From contig CP136062.1 in the NCBI GenBank assembly GCA_032622095.1, positions 195,433,887 through 195,497,886 on the forward strand: a stretch of 64,000 nt of DNA. Reading direction: 5' to 3'. This document shows, one piece after another, positions 11,431-21,564 of this stretch. A program made the translations under genes and the position numbers. Position 1 is the first letter of the stretch. Every line of letters starts with the position of its first letter. The stretch comes from Siphonodentalium dalli. Its lineage: Eukaryota > Mollusca > Scaphopoda > Gadilida > Siphonodentaliidae. The notes under the pieces were generated by a model, which did no database searches, was not told the DNA's origin, and saw only the letters and a list, made by a program, of their open reading frames with translations.

Positions 11431-11865
11431 TACAATGCATGTCTACCGTAAATTATTATTTGCTGTGTTGGCACTTGACAGCTTACGCATAATAACCTAT
11501 TGCACGCATGAATTACGCATATGGTGCTACAGGTACATCACTAGAATATGTGTTCTTTCTATCAGTTGTCGATTTTCAATAGTTTCGAGAAACTCAAGTA
11601 TATGGGCACGCGAGTTTTGCACGCATTCATCTAGTGTACAACTAACAATATTTATCATGTAAACAACAGAATTAAATACAAACATAACTATAGCACAATG
11701 CTGCGTGTGGCAAGAAGATTGAATTCAATGAACGGCACTATTTTCTCCCAAATGGACTCGCAGTCGTCAATTATGTAAAAATGAGTTTAGACCGTACGAA
11801 ACACATACGCCTACCATAAGATATACTTGTAATTCTTATATGTATATTACTACTATAATAGTAGT

Positions 11866-13561
11866 TCGTACCAACAACCCATTTGGGAAAAGTAACGGCG
11901 TGGTCACCGCTGCTGAAGAATTTAACAAAAGTTCACTAAGCACAGGTTCGTCGATTGATATAAAAATTGGACACCCCACTGATACACATTTCGCAATGCT
12001 GCACATTTGACACAAAACGTCTAAACGGTTGAATGATGGTGTACGTGTAAGTGGAATGGTCATGTGAGTCGTGTGATTTCGTTGGTAATGGCAACACACG
12101 TTACAAGTTACATGTACTGTGGCTGAACCTGGTTATTAACAATAACTAAACCTCCCAATACGTATAATCGTATACAACTGTGAAGCTATATTATGCGAAG
12201 TAAACATATACAATGATGTAATTTCTTCAACTCAAGTAACTATCAAACGTCCCAGCTTGATAAGGTATGTGTATAATGCATAAATGTGTATAGGAATATT
12301 CCGTGTTTGTCTCATCTTGCAATGTATTGTATTGTTGGGGCGATGGGTGCAACAACGTAACCAAACAAATGCGACGGAAGATGATACAATCCGAAAACAG
12401 TCATATGCATTATGTGTCTCGTCAACGCTTGAGAGTTTGTCCTGGATTATTGTTGAACATGGAATTGAATTATCACCCATGTAGAGGGGCAAACAAGTTT
12501 ATATTTCACGATTTTCGGTCTACTTTCATCAGAAAACTACGAAATTTGCGATCTGTAAATGATACCATGACGTTATCAGAATGTATATCTCGAAGTGGGT
12601 AGACTTCAATATAATAGCACAAAATAATCGGAGTTGTGCTTTTGTATTCTGCCATACCGAAATTTCTAAAACTGATTTTGTTTCTTCTGAATTTTCGGGT
12701 GGGGGTGACACAATCTACCACCACATATCATATATGGCAAAGAATGACATCTTTATCCTAAAATCATATGCAGTATATATTTCCACAAGTTTCTATACTA
12801 TATACGGGATGTCCATTCAATATAATACTGAATAATCGCCTATTAAGAGGGGCGAAATAACTGAAAATGAATGATTTTTTGTCTATTTTCCACGTAAATT
12901 TAAGAAATTTTTACATCTATCACCGCAATCATGGCATTTCATTACTTTGTATTTATAAGTGTGTAACCTGCTATATCATAGCACAAACATATCCCGAATA
13001 TCTGTGCTTTTGTATTCATTTGTGCCGAATTTCCCTAAAACAGTGACTGTTTGCTGAATTTTGGGGTGAGGGTTGAAATAATTTTACATAACACATCACT
13101 TGTTAAATATGATGGCGTATTCGGCATATTGTCGTATGCGGTGTATATATCCGCACCTTTCTAGACTATATACGATATCCTTGGTTAAAAAAATATTGAT
13201 CTATCGCCCATTAAGTGAGGCAAATACAAATGAAAAATTGCGCTGTTTTGTCTATTTTTACAATAAATCTAAAAAAAATCTTCTTTATATCAGGGAAATC
13301 GTGCCACTATCATAGTAAATGTCTAGTGGTATATAGACTACAATATTTTAGCGCAAAATGTTCGCGTTTCTATACTTTTATTTCTCATTTTGCCGAATTT
13401 TACAAAAACAGGGATTTTTGCTGAATTTTGGCACTTAATCGGCTAAAAATCATCTTTTGCATCATTTGTATACTTCACACCGGGTCCTGTCCGATGCGGA
13501 ATGTCATAACCTTCAAAATGATGTATCACAAGCCCGTGTGTGGTGCCGATGGACTAAACTC
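11866..13561. repeat. right inverted arm of the 7.9 kb element
   Basis: This is the reverse complement of 7478-9157, with scattered substitutions and small indels. The inner ends share CCCAAATGGGTTGTTGGTAC and the outer ends share CCGATGGACTAAACT. The arms have diverged by point changes and are not homogenised, so the element is not brand new. Confidence 0.88.
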
Positions 13562-14142
13562 CTACTTCTAGTGAGCTTTTTGAGTTTGTCGCTCTACTAA
13601 AAGGGGCAGCCGCTAAATGAAGGCTCTGTCTAAGCTCAAATTGAGTGCCAAGTCCCACAGGTATCTCCGATGCTGAATATATGTTCCCAAAAGGGAGCCT
13701 GTTTCAGCTAGTTTAGTATAATAGAAGTAAGTTGCTCCAGTAGACTAACATAAGTGGTATGGAATATGTTAGATAATGGGCTGGTTCACAGACTAATCAG
13801 GAAATAGTCAGAAATTATGAAATATTTTGCATCCTGCACACTGACCTAAGTTTACAGATGATCAGCAATTTATAAAACTTTTTTTTTCAATTAAAACAGC
13901 TAATTGAAACAGGTTAAACTATTATTTGAACTAATTGAGATCATTCCCAGTCATATGAGTGATATCAGTAAGAGTTTTATGCGATTTTAGACCAATTTTA
14001 GTGAAATTTGGGGGGGGGTGTCAAAAAATTGGGAGTAGAAAATTATTTTTTATGCAGGTTTGGGGTGGTGGGTCCCCGAAAATGCCAGATGCAAAAAAAC
14101 GGCATACCTTCCTGCCAATTTGTTTACTACCCCCCCCCCCCC

Positions 14143-14310
14143 GGGTTTCCTTGAGATTTAATGTCATTACATGATAATTATGACGTTGTTTCTCAATACA
14201 TATTCACGTCAAGCAGCCCACATAATTGCTATGTTTCCATACGGTTTAATGCCATTATACGTATGACGTTATATCTCAATAATCTTAGAGGCAAGAATAC
14301 GCCAGCTAAG
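14143..14310 (+). repeat. right half of dispersed repeat H
   Basis: The sequence from GGGTTTCCTTGAG to AAGAATACGCCAGCTAAG is the reverse complement of 34248-34389. It continues repeat H, which is broken at 6251. Confidence 0.8.
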
Positions 14311-15904
14311 TGAACGTTCAGACGACCACGATAGAATCGTAAGTGGAAAGATTTCCGTCGTAGAAAGTAAACGATAATTCGACTGCGCATGCTCACGTCA
14401 AAATCGTAGGTCAAAAAATAATATCAAGCTCTGTTTGATTTTAGATGCGAAATCGTGGCGTATCCTTGGTTACCTCCACTTGCGACGTAATCGCAGTCGT
14501 GTGTACGTAAAAATCGTAGCTGGAAATAACCGTAAGGTATAGTCAATCACATGCTTAGGAACAACCTACGATATCGTAAAGCCCGAGGACTAGTCCAGTG
14601 CATTTGTGGTTTTACCCAGAACTAATTGCAACAGAAATTTTTTTTTGCTGGAATTGGTACATATACCCTCCATAAACAACATACTAAAAATCAGCAAAAA
14701 TCGGGAAAAGGGAAATTAGTGAAATTCGTGAAAAAAAATAGGAAAAATTTGGTCAAATCATCAATTTATGGATTTTCATGAATGTAAATAAAAAATTCAA
14801 ATTTACAAGTCCTACAAATATCATGCCTATTTTGTCGACCACATTTTCCTGAATCCAGAACTGGAAACCATTCCCAGATTCCTTAAGTATTTTTCAAGTT
14901 GTGTGCCTTCAAAATCGCGAGTTCCCATATAAAAAAAACCCGGGGTACATATCCCGGTATACCTGGGTATACCATGGTTTACCGGGGTTGTACCCTGGTA
15001 TATTCCCAGTTGTACCATGGTACAACCCTGTCTGTCCACAGGTACAACCATGGTTGTACCCCGGTACAATCTTGACACAAAGTATAAAGTTGCAAATTAT
15101 TGGCTAAATCAGCCTATGTGAAGATTTTTGAGAGACCTTCTAACTAAATGACATAGTGCGAAGCTGAAAACATCACAATACTTCAGGGATTGTAGATTTT
15201 TTTTGCACCTTGGTATACCCCGGTATGATCAATCACTTTTAGGGAAATGGTGTTCAAGCTGCTGGAGAGACAATTCTGAGAGATAGCTCTGTTTAGAATG
15301 GTCAGGTTTACAGACTACCCTCGCCCCTATACATATATTGCACCACAATGCCATGTTCTTTGATCCAAGTAGTATATGACATTTACCTGATGTCGGAGCC
15401 TTAATTTCGCAGAATGAGCCAAATGCCGTATTATATGGTTAATTATTTTAAAAACTAGAGCAAAATTAATGACTTTTTCACTGTTTTAGTAATTTCCTCA
15501 CTAGATTAAACACAAAATATGATTAATATGTACATCTATGAATAAGGAGAATAAAATATTCTCAAACAAAATGTGTGTTCCATTGTATGGACTTAGCCAA
15601 ATTTGCCTTGACACAGAACTCGTGTGATGAAATGCCATATTTGAGGTCATGTAACTCAATAAATTAATATCCATATGCTCTGCTTTTCTCATAACATTTT
15701 GAGAATACTAGACTGAACAAATTGTGAAGGAATTTCCAAATACATTGGTGAAGAAAATAAAATTATGGTCCTATGAACTCTTAGTCTAGCCTCTTCCGAA
15801 AATGCTATTGTGGGGCGTTTTTGTCAATTTTAAAAGGATTTTAGGCATATTCAGAAAAATTAACGAAAGTTTATTTTGTAAATTTATGTATTCTGTCCTC
15901 TTAA
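14311..15904. repeat. low-complexity and unassigned DNA with a GGTACAACC-type palindromic array
   Basis: 14320-14580 holds scattered short strings such as AATCGTA/CGTA in both orientations, without clear borders. 14935-15075 is a cluster of short palindromic units around GGTACAACCATGGTTGTACC. 15080-15900 is AT-rich with no coding signal beyond a 63-codon ORF. Confidence 0.55.
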
Positions 15905-16496
15905 AGGGGTACTGTACCCAAGATGTTGTTGTTGGTTTCTATAATCCCCGAGTCGGAGAATAAGGTAACAACTTTTCCATTTTTTGAAAGTCTGTTGAGT
16001 ACGAAGTATTGTTACGGATGGCAAATTTACCGGAATGCAAAAATACAAATTGTCGTTGTCGAGTAATTTTTGTACAGTTTTCAACCAAATGAATCAAATA
16101 AACATTATATTATATGCTTAGTAGTCCCATATACTCATTTAAGTTAGTGTATGGTCACTAGTCAACGAGTGGCTTGGGTTTTCTCCCCGTATAAGCATAA
16201 TGTTTCAAACGATCGTGTGTGCAATTGTTTTATTAATCCAGTATCCCTCAATTATAATTTGATTACGTTTTGTACACGGAAATTCCAATTTTAAGAGACG
16301 CCATTTTATGGCTGGAGCCATAAAATCAATTTATATTAAATTATTAACTTTTAAATGATTAAATTTTAAGATAGCCTATTAACCTGGGCGTTTACAGAAT
16401 ACATCTTCGACTCAAATTACTTATATTTCTATATAGTATCGATAATAGATCGTTGTTATCACCGGGAATTTATTGAAAATGGCGTACAGTACCCCT
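15905..16496 (+). mobile_element. TTAA-flanked non-autonomous transposon, family B (copy 1)
   Basis: The element is bounded by TTAA at 15901-15904 and 16497-16500. Its termini are AGGGGTACTGTACCC and the inverted GTACAGTACCCCT. Two other copies are at 39550-40119 (reversed, about 570 bp) and 49799-50139. No ORF covers it. TTAA duplication suggests piggyBac or Kolobok. Confidence 0.92.
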
Positions 16497-16859
16497 TTAA
16501 ATCATTTTTTTTGTTGAGAAAATAGCATTTCAATGGTTATACCAATGAATGTCACTGGATTTCACTCATCATTGTGGAAACTAATCCAAATTTGAACGGC
16601 AGAACAATGGGGTAGAGGAAAGCATATCAACAAAAACTTCAAAATTATGCATCTTGAAGCATAAAACTTTAGCTTCTGCTTACATTGTTCTTTCATACAT
16701 AATTTAATATTTCCTTTGTTTATGTTTATTGACAGAGCTATAATATTTTTTGTCATAATTTGGCAGTGAAATGTCAAATTGGCATTTTGAGATTGTTTTT
16801 ATACAACATAACCATAAAATTCTAAATCAACGTCCGATAACGTATTAAGCGGTTTTATA
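16497..16859. other. no recognisable gene
   Basis: AT-rich sequence between two mobile elements. I see no gene, tandem array or inverted repeat in it. Confidence 0.5.
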
Positions 16860-17647
16860 ATGCAACAGGAATGGCGGCCAAGATGGCCGTCGAAATGTGA
16901 AAATAAGCTATTTTTCTGACATGTTACCACCTTTCGTTTGTCTCTGTGGGAAAATGTTAGAATTTTTGCGTCATGTTATACATTTATCATATAGAGGAGT
17001 CATTGTCGAACACATGGGGACCATAATATGCATTCATTGCGGGATATTTTTGTCCGATATCACGTTTTCCCAAATGCCGGTATCATAGGTCAAAGCCGAA
17101 TCTCCGTTAATAACGCGATGTTATGTTTCGAATCAATGAATGTTATTGCTATTATAACAACACCCATGCATATATATTTGCACGAGATACTCGAGCTAGG
17201 ATTCCTCTTATACCTGAGTTGAGTAATATTTACCCAAATCCAAGATGGCGGCCAAAATGGCCATTAGAAATAAAAAATCGCCGAAAATCACTGATTTTAA
17301 CATCAGTGAGCATTATTGTCATGACAACTCCACACCTGCTTACTATTGTAAGTTGGGAACACTTAGGCGAAGAACTTTCCTTGTACCATATCCAAATATA
17401 AGTCCCCCAAATCCAAAATGGCGCCCACAATGCGCGGACATATTTTGAAAAATCACCAAAATTCCCTCATATTCACATCATTAGGCATTATTATGCGTAC
17501 AGTTGAGTTGGAAATACTGAGGTGAAGTAATTACCTTACATCTCATGCAAGAAATGGTTTTCCAAATCGAAGATGGTGGCCAAAATGGCGACCGAAATTT
17601 GGAAACACGCCTACATTCCTTTACTTTCTTAGGATGGGCGTTATTGT

Positions 17648-17751
17648 TGTGGTGAAATGAGTAGAGTCGAAGTTCGATTATTACACTTTTATTACACCAC
17701 TAAACTAGTTGTGTAGAGATACTGGAAATAAGAGAAAAACATGACATCACA
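17648..17751 (-). repeat. 3' LTR of the Gypsy element
   Basis: It matches the 5' LTR over its whole length except for a gap of about 16 bp near the CATGA/CATCACA junction. Near-identity of the remainder suggests a fairly recent insertion, but the LTR is too short for a good date. Confidence 0.92.
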
Positions 17752-17810
17752 TTCTCCCCTTCTAGAAAGAGATAAGTGTCAGTCCACAAACAGTCACAGA
17801 ACTTAAATCG

Positions 17811-18683
17811 CTAGCTACCTGCTAAATCGTTAACTGTTCTCAGGCCGGGGAATAATCTCTCATTCAGAATACCCCAAACGATCTGGTGGCTTAGTATGTC
17901 GGCTAGAGCGCCTAACCCAACTAGAATCATCAACGGAATCATCAACACCGGTTTCATCAACATTACTTGGACTTGAGCAATATCCCCAGCAGAATCATCG
18001 ACACTGACGGTTCCATCAGCGTTACTTGGGCTTGGAGCCAGATCTCTCAAGGAAACAGTGGATTCACGTCCATCAGGCATGCGGATGTGAGCGTAAGAAG
18101 GATTCGCCTCTAATAGCTCCACTTCGTCAACGATTGGATCATACTTGCTGGTTCGAACATGTCGTTTCAGTAACACGGTACCAGGTATCATAAGCCATGT
18201 AGGGATCGATCTACCAGTTGAAGATCTACATGCAAATCCCAGGAAGCGTTCATTGGGTGTGCAGTTCGTAGCGGTACAGAGTAAACTTCGAATCGAGCGC
18301 AAGGCATCATGTAGAACTAGTTCCCATTGAGAGTCCTTCAACCCTTTGGTTTGTAACGCAAGAGTAACGGCTTTCCAGATAATGCCATTGTAGCGTTCAC
18401 ATTGTCCGTTGCATTGGGGGTTATATGGAGTTGATCGACTGGACGCAATGTTATGTGTTTGGAGAAAAGACTTTACTTCAGCGCTCATGAAGGATTGTCC
18501 ACGATCCGAGTGCACGTATGACGGCATTCCAAACAGTGAGAAGAGTTGGGTCAAACACGTAATTACAGTTCCGGACGTCATATCCGAACATGGAAATGCA
18601 AACGGAAACCTCGAGAACTCATCGACTACCGTCAGTAAATAATGGTTTCTGGAATTTGAGGATAGCGGTCCCTTAAAGTCCAT
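17811..18683 (-). pseudogene. Gypsy integrase core and C-terminal region
   Basis: The open frame of 290 codons holds the retroviral-type integrase core. The D,D,E residues are in MDFKGPL, VHSDRGQSF and CERYNGI contexts, followed by a basic C-terminal region of about 120 residues. No chromodomain is seen at the C terminus. The first Met is internal. The frame continues upstream and was joined to the preceding RNase H frame before a one-base deletion near 18750-18780. The catalytic residues are intact, but the polyprotein is broken. Confidence 0.9.
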
Positions 18684-18685
18684 GC

Positions 18686-19477
18686 TTAGCCTCTCGAAGG
18701 GTTGAGTTGCTTTGATGAGTGGAGGATTTGCTGGGTCACAGAAATTTGGTTTACCCTAGCACAAACAGCACACGGCTTGGTCACCCTCTTGACATCTTCA
18801 ACGGAATAAGGCAGGTTTTTCGACCTGACAAAATGCATCAACCGTGTAACGCCTGTGTGACACAAAGAGTTATGAAGCTCGAGAAGGATATCTCGATTCG
18901 TTGTAGAACAACTTGCCCTCGATAAGCAGTCAGCAGTGGAGTTGTCTTTTCCTGGACGATATTTGATGTCATAACTATAGCAACTCAGCTCGGACCTCCA
19001 TCGCATGATTTTATCGTTCTTGATTTTCCCCCTGTTTTTCGAACCGAACATGAAGGATACTGTCTCTTGATCAGTGATTAGAGTGAAATGTTTTCCGTTG
19101 AGTAGATATCGCCATTTTCTCACCGATTCTATGATGGCGCAAGCCTCTTTCTCTATAGCTGAATGGTTCATTTCGCTCGAATTTAATGTGCGCGAGAAGA
19201 ATGCCACAGGCCGGCCTCCTTGATTGAGACTGCCAGCCACAGCAATGTCCGATGCATCTGTTTCGATAACCAAGGGGGTCGATTCATAGATTGATTTGAC
19301 GCTAGCATGTTCTATTTCCTCTTTGAGGGTGTCGAATGCGGATACCGCCTCCTTGTCCAGTGGGAATTGCGTTGCTGTTGTTAGGGGTTTCAGTTTGTCC
19401 GAGAACCCGGTGATCCACTGGCTGTAGTATGCGAATAAGCCTGTTGCCCGCTTCAGAGACTTCATGCTGTACGGCAC
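18686..19477 (-). pseudogene. Gypsy RT C-terminus, RNase H and integrase zinc-binding region
   Basis: The 263-codon frame contains the RT thumb/connection, then an RNase H domain (ETDASD with the first catalytic Asp, EKEACAI with the Glu, LITDQE with a second Asp). An H-x4-H...C-x2-C integrase zinc-binding motif follows at the end (HNSLCH, then CAVC). The frame is shifted relative to both neighbours by single-base losses near 19470 and near 18760. Confidence 0.9.
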
Positions 19478-19872
19478 TGGTAGATCTCGGAGAGGTTCAT
19501 GCGGTCTGGATCAGGTTTCAGACAATGATGGCTTATCGAATATCCCAGGAGATTAAGTTTTGGGACAGAGTAAACACATTTTTCCTTGTTAAATGTCAAA
19601 TTGTGCTGATTCGCCATTTCCAAGAATTTCCGCAGATTTTCGTCATGTTCTTCTTGAGTCATGCCAGCGACCGTTATATCGTCTACGTAAACGAACACAC
19701 CCTTTAATTTGTGTTGTTCAACGAGTTTGTCCATGATTCTTTGGAAACTGGCTACACCATTGGTTACTCCAAATGGATCTCTGCGGAATTGATATAGCTG
19801 TCCGTTAGCCTCAAATGTGGTGTACTTCTTTTCTTCGTCGTGCAGCGGTATCTGATGATAAGCACTTTTCAT
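19462..19872 (-). pseudogene. Gypsy reverse transcriptase palm
   Basis: The 136-codon frame carries conserved RT blocks: KSAYHQIPL, FGVTNG and the catalytic FVYVDDITV with the YVDD box. Upstream, 20187-19906 carries the fingers region (EGIIEPSISPW and LVIDYSQ). It then loses frame where about 20 bp appear deleted near 19950, with another lesion near 19900. Confidence 0.92.
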
Positions 19873-19905
19873 GTCCAGTGTACGTAAATACGATAATTAG
19901 CCACT

Positions 19906-20187
19906 TCATTCGCAAGTGGTCAATCTTCGGAAAAGGATACGCATCCAGTTCTGCGAGTAGTCTATTACAAGTCGTTTCTTGTGTCTCTCATTGGTTGTTA
20001 TCAACACTTGGGCTCTCCATGGCGATATGCTGGGTTCTATGATCCCTTCAGACAATTGACGGTTAACTTCATCCTGTATGAACTTTTTGTCATCGGAACT
20101 AAATCTGCGGGATTTTTTGGCGATAGGATGGCAATCGTTTGTAAGATTACCAAACAGTACCGGAGGTTCAACAGCTGCTGATGTCAA
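19906..20187 (-). pseudogene. Gypsy RT N-terminal fingers segment
   Basis: The 93-codon frame begins after an in-frame TGA near 20209-20211, most simply a CGA to TGA transition. It contains the RT N-terminal ...GIIEPSISPWRA... and RLVIDYSQ strings. After the latter the frame breaks, consistent with a small deletion. Confidence 0.88.
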
Positions 20188-20208
20188 CCCGCAAACAGTG
20201 TTCGAGTT

Positions 20209-20775
20209 TCATACGTTGATCGGTTCACGAACTCCGAAGAAGAAGATAGATACACTCTGGTGTCTGTTCATAAAGTCGTGGCCGAGGATGACATCACAAC
20301 ACAAACTATGTAACACAGACAAGCAGACATCGGTGTATTTGCGTTTTTCGTAGTCTAATGTCACCTTGCATCTTCCAGTCACGGAACTGGTGAGGGAACT
20401 TGACGCCATGGACACGAGTCCATTCGATGGTTCTATCGGAATGTTCATGCGTTCGGCTGTATTCCGGTCCACAAAGCTCTCTGAACTGCCGGTGTCTATA
20501 AGCGCTTTGCACTTTCGTCCCTGAACGATAACATCGATCACAGCCTTCGATATAGTTTGAGGAGATGCCGCGGAAACAGTTGCGAGGACCGGTGTACAAG
20601 AAGCAGATGTTCCTCTTGCAGTACTAGACAGTGCAGATGTACCTCTCGGATTCGCAGAAGATCGACAGACTTTAGAAAAATGTCCTTGTTTACGGCAGTT
20701 ATTACATGTAACGTCTCTAGCAGGACACAATCTGCGTTGATGAAGAGGGCTATTCCCGCAGAAGAAGCATTTCTG
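20209..20775 (-). pseudogene. Gypsy nucleocapsid zinc knuckles and aspartic protease
   Basis: Two zinc knuckles are seen: CFFCGNSPLHQRRLC and CNNCRKQGHFSKVC. A protease follows with the ALIDTGSSESFV active-site motif and a later VILGHDF motif near the C terminus. The frame is the same as that of the gag piece upstream. They are separated by a TAA at 20776-20778, which could be a CAA to TAA transition or a readthrough stop. The protease triad is intact here, unlike the protease remnant at 10.3 kb. Confidence 0.92.
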
Positions 20776-21420
20776 TTAATTACCACTTCGATATGTGGCA
20801 GCTACAGTTCTGTCGGTAACTGCAGGCAAATTAGTTTGAGTATCGGGATTGTTGTTGCTAGTAGCTGAGTTAACAATGGATACTGGTTGAGAATAAAGTG
20901 CATTGCTCTTCTGAGCAGACTCTAGAGATCGTGCTTGATCGAACATTGTTGTCAAGTCTAATTGTTTGTTCTCGAGCAGTCTCTGTCGGATCACTTGTGA
21001 CGAAATCCCGTTTATAAATGCGTCGCGAATGCTTTCCTCCTTGTAGATATCAGCTGTAACAGCTTTACAGTTACATACCTTTGATAACTGTCGCAATTCC
21101 TGAAGAAACTGGTCGAGTGTTTCTCCAGTTTGTTGGTGTCGTGTAGCCAACAAATGTCTAGCGAGAATTTCGTTCTTGGGACGCACATATGTTGCTTCCA
21201 GAATTGCCAGGGCAGCATTATAAGTGGTGCAGTCAGCAATGTATTCGTACATGGAAGGCGATACAAAGTTTATTAGCGTTCTTAGATTGTCTGGTATTAT
21301 CTCCACTTCACTCAATGATTCGAGAAAGTTGCTTAATGTTTTTTCCAGTGTGTCCATTCTTTGGCGGCTGTGGGACTGTTCGGATCTGAGTTGAATTTCT
21401 CCGGCTTAGGAAGTGCTCCA
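20776..21420 (-). pseudogene. Gypsy gag capsid region
   Basis: The main open piece (21357-20776) has the gag core, including RPKNEILARHLLATRHQ and GETLDQFLQELRQLS. Its apparent start Met lies inside gag. Another frame from about 21420 to 21350 carries the proper N-terminal residues and joins after one missing A in the A-run near 21336-21341. No start codon is obvious between the primer site and this frame. Confidence 0.88.
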
Positions 21421-21426
21421 TGAAGA

Positions 21427-21442
21427 TAGTTTAGTGGTGTAA
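21427..21442 (-). promoter_or_regulatory. candidate self-primer site next to the 5' LTR
   Basis: Two bases inside the LTR boundary, the 16-nt string TAGTTTAGTGGTGTAA (+ strand, 21427-21442) is the exact reverse complement of 21489-21504 inside the LTR. No TGG start typical of a tRNA primer-binding site is present. The LTR segment lies just upstream of AATAAA in the coding sense and could be the 5' end of the RNA. Confidence 0.6.
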
Positions 21443-21444
21443 AC

Positions 21445-21564
21445 TGTGGTGAAATGAGTAGAGTCGAAGTTCGATTATTACACTTTTATTACACCACTAA
21501 ACTAGTTGTGTAGAGATACTGGAAATAAGAGAAAAACATGAATTAGATATTTCAGTTCATCACA
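21445..21564 (-). repeat. 5' LTR of the Gypsy element
   Basis: A 120-bp LTR starting TGTGATG and ending CACCACA in the coding sense, with an AATAAA signal near its middle. It is the full-length version of the LTR pair. Confidence 0.92.

Larger units (their letters stand above)
6252..14142. mobile_element. 7.9 kb foldback DNA element with retroelement gag-protease cargo
   Basis: The element is flanked by a perfect 8-bp direct repeat, GGGTTTCC, at 6244-6251 and 14143-14150. The unbroken target occurs once, on the minus strand, at 34382-34389. The left end starts CAGGGGG. Both ends carry inverted G-rich termini followed by GGCAGGAAGGTATGCCG-like sequence (left about 6252-6295, right about 14095-14142). 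Inside are long inverted arms, 7478-9157 and 11866-13561, around a 2.7 kb loop. The subterminal segment at 6828-6960 is repeated directly at about 13730-13855. An 8-bp duplication with a CAGGG-like start suits hAT, and P-like elements also make 8 bp. No transposase is visible, so it is non-autonomous or dead. Confidence 0.85.
17648..21564 (-). mobile_element. Ty3/Gypsy LTR retrotransposon, degenerate
   Basis: The 5-bp target duplication ATTGT lies at 17643-17647 and 21565-21569. The opposite arm of the host foldback element (about 22995-23005) shows the same site unbroken. LTRs are very short: 21445-21564 (5' LTR in the coding sense, 120 bp) and 17648-17751 (3' LTR, 104 bp, with an internal deletion of about 16 bp). 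In the coding sense they run TGTGATG to CACCACA and contain AATAAA. A purine tract (AGAAGGGGAGAA) abuts the 3' LTR at about 17752-17764. Gag, nucleocapsid, protease, RT, RNase H and integrase follow in Ty3/Gypsy order. Several stops and frameshifts break the reading frame, so it is not autonomous now. Confidence 0.95.

Noticed and set aside
21427-21444. tRNA primer-binding site for the Gypsy element
   Set aside because: No TGG start follows the LTR and I could not match a tRNA 3' end. Self-complementarity explains the string better.
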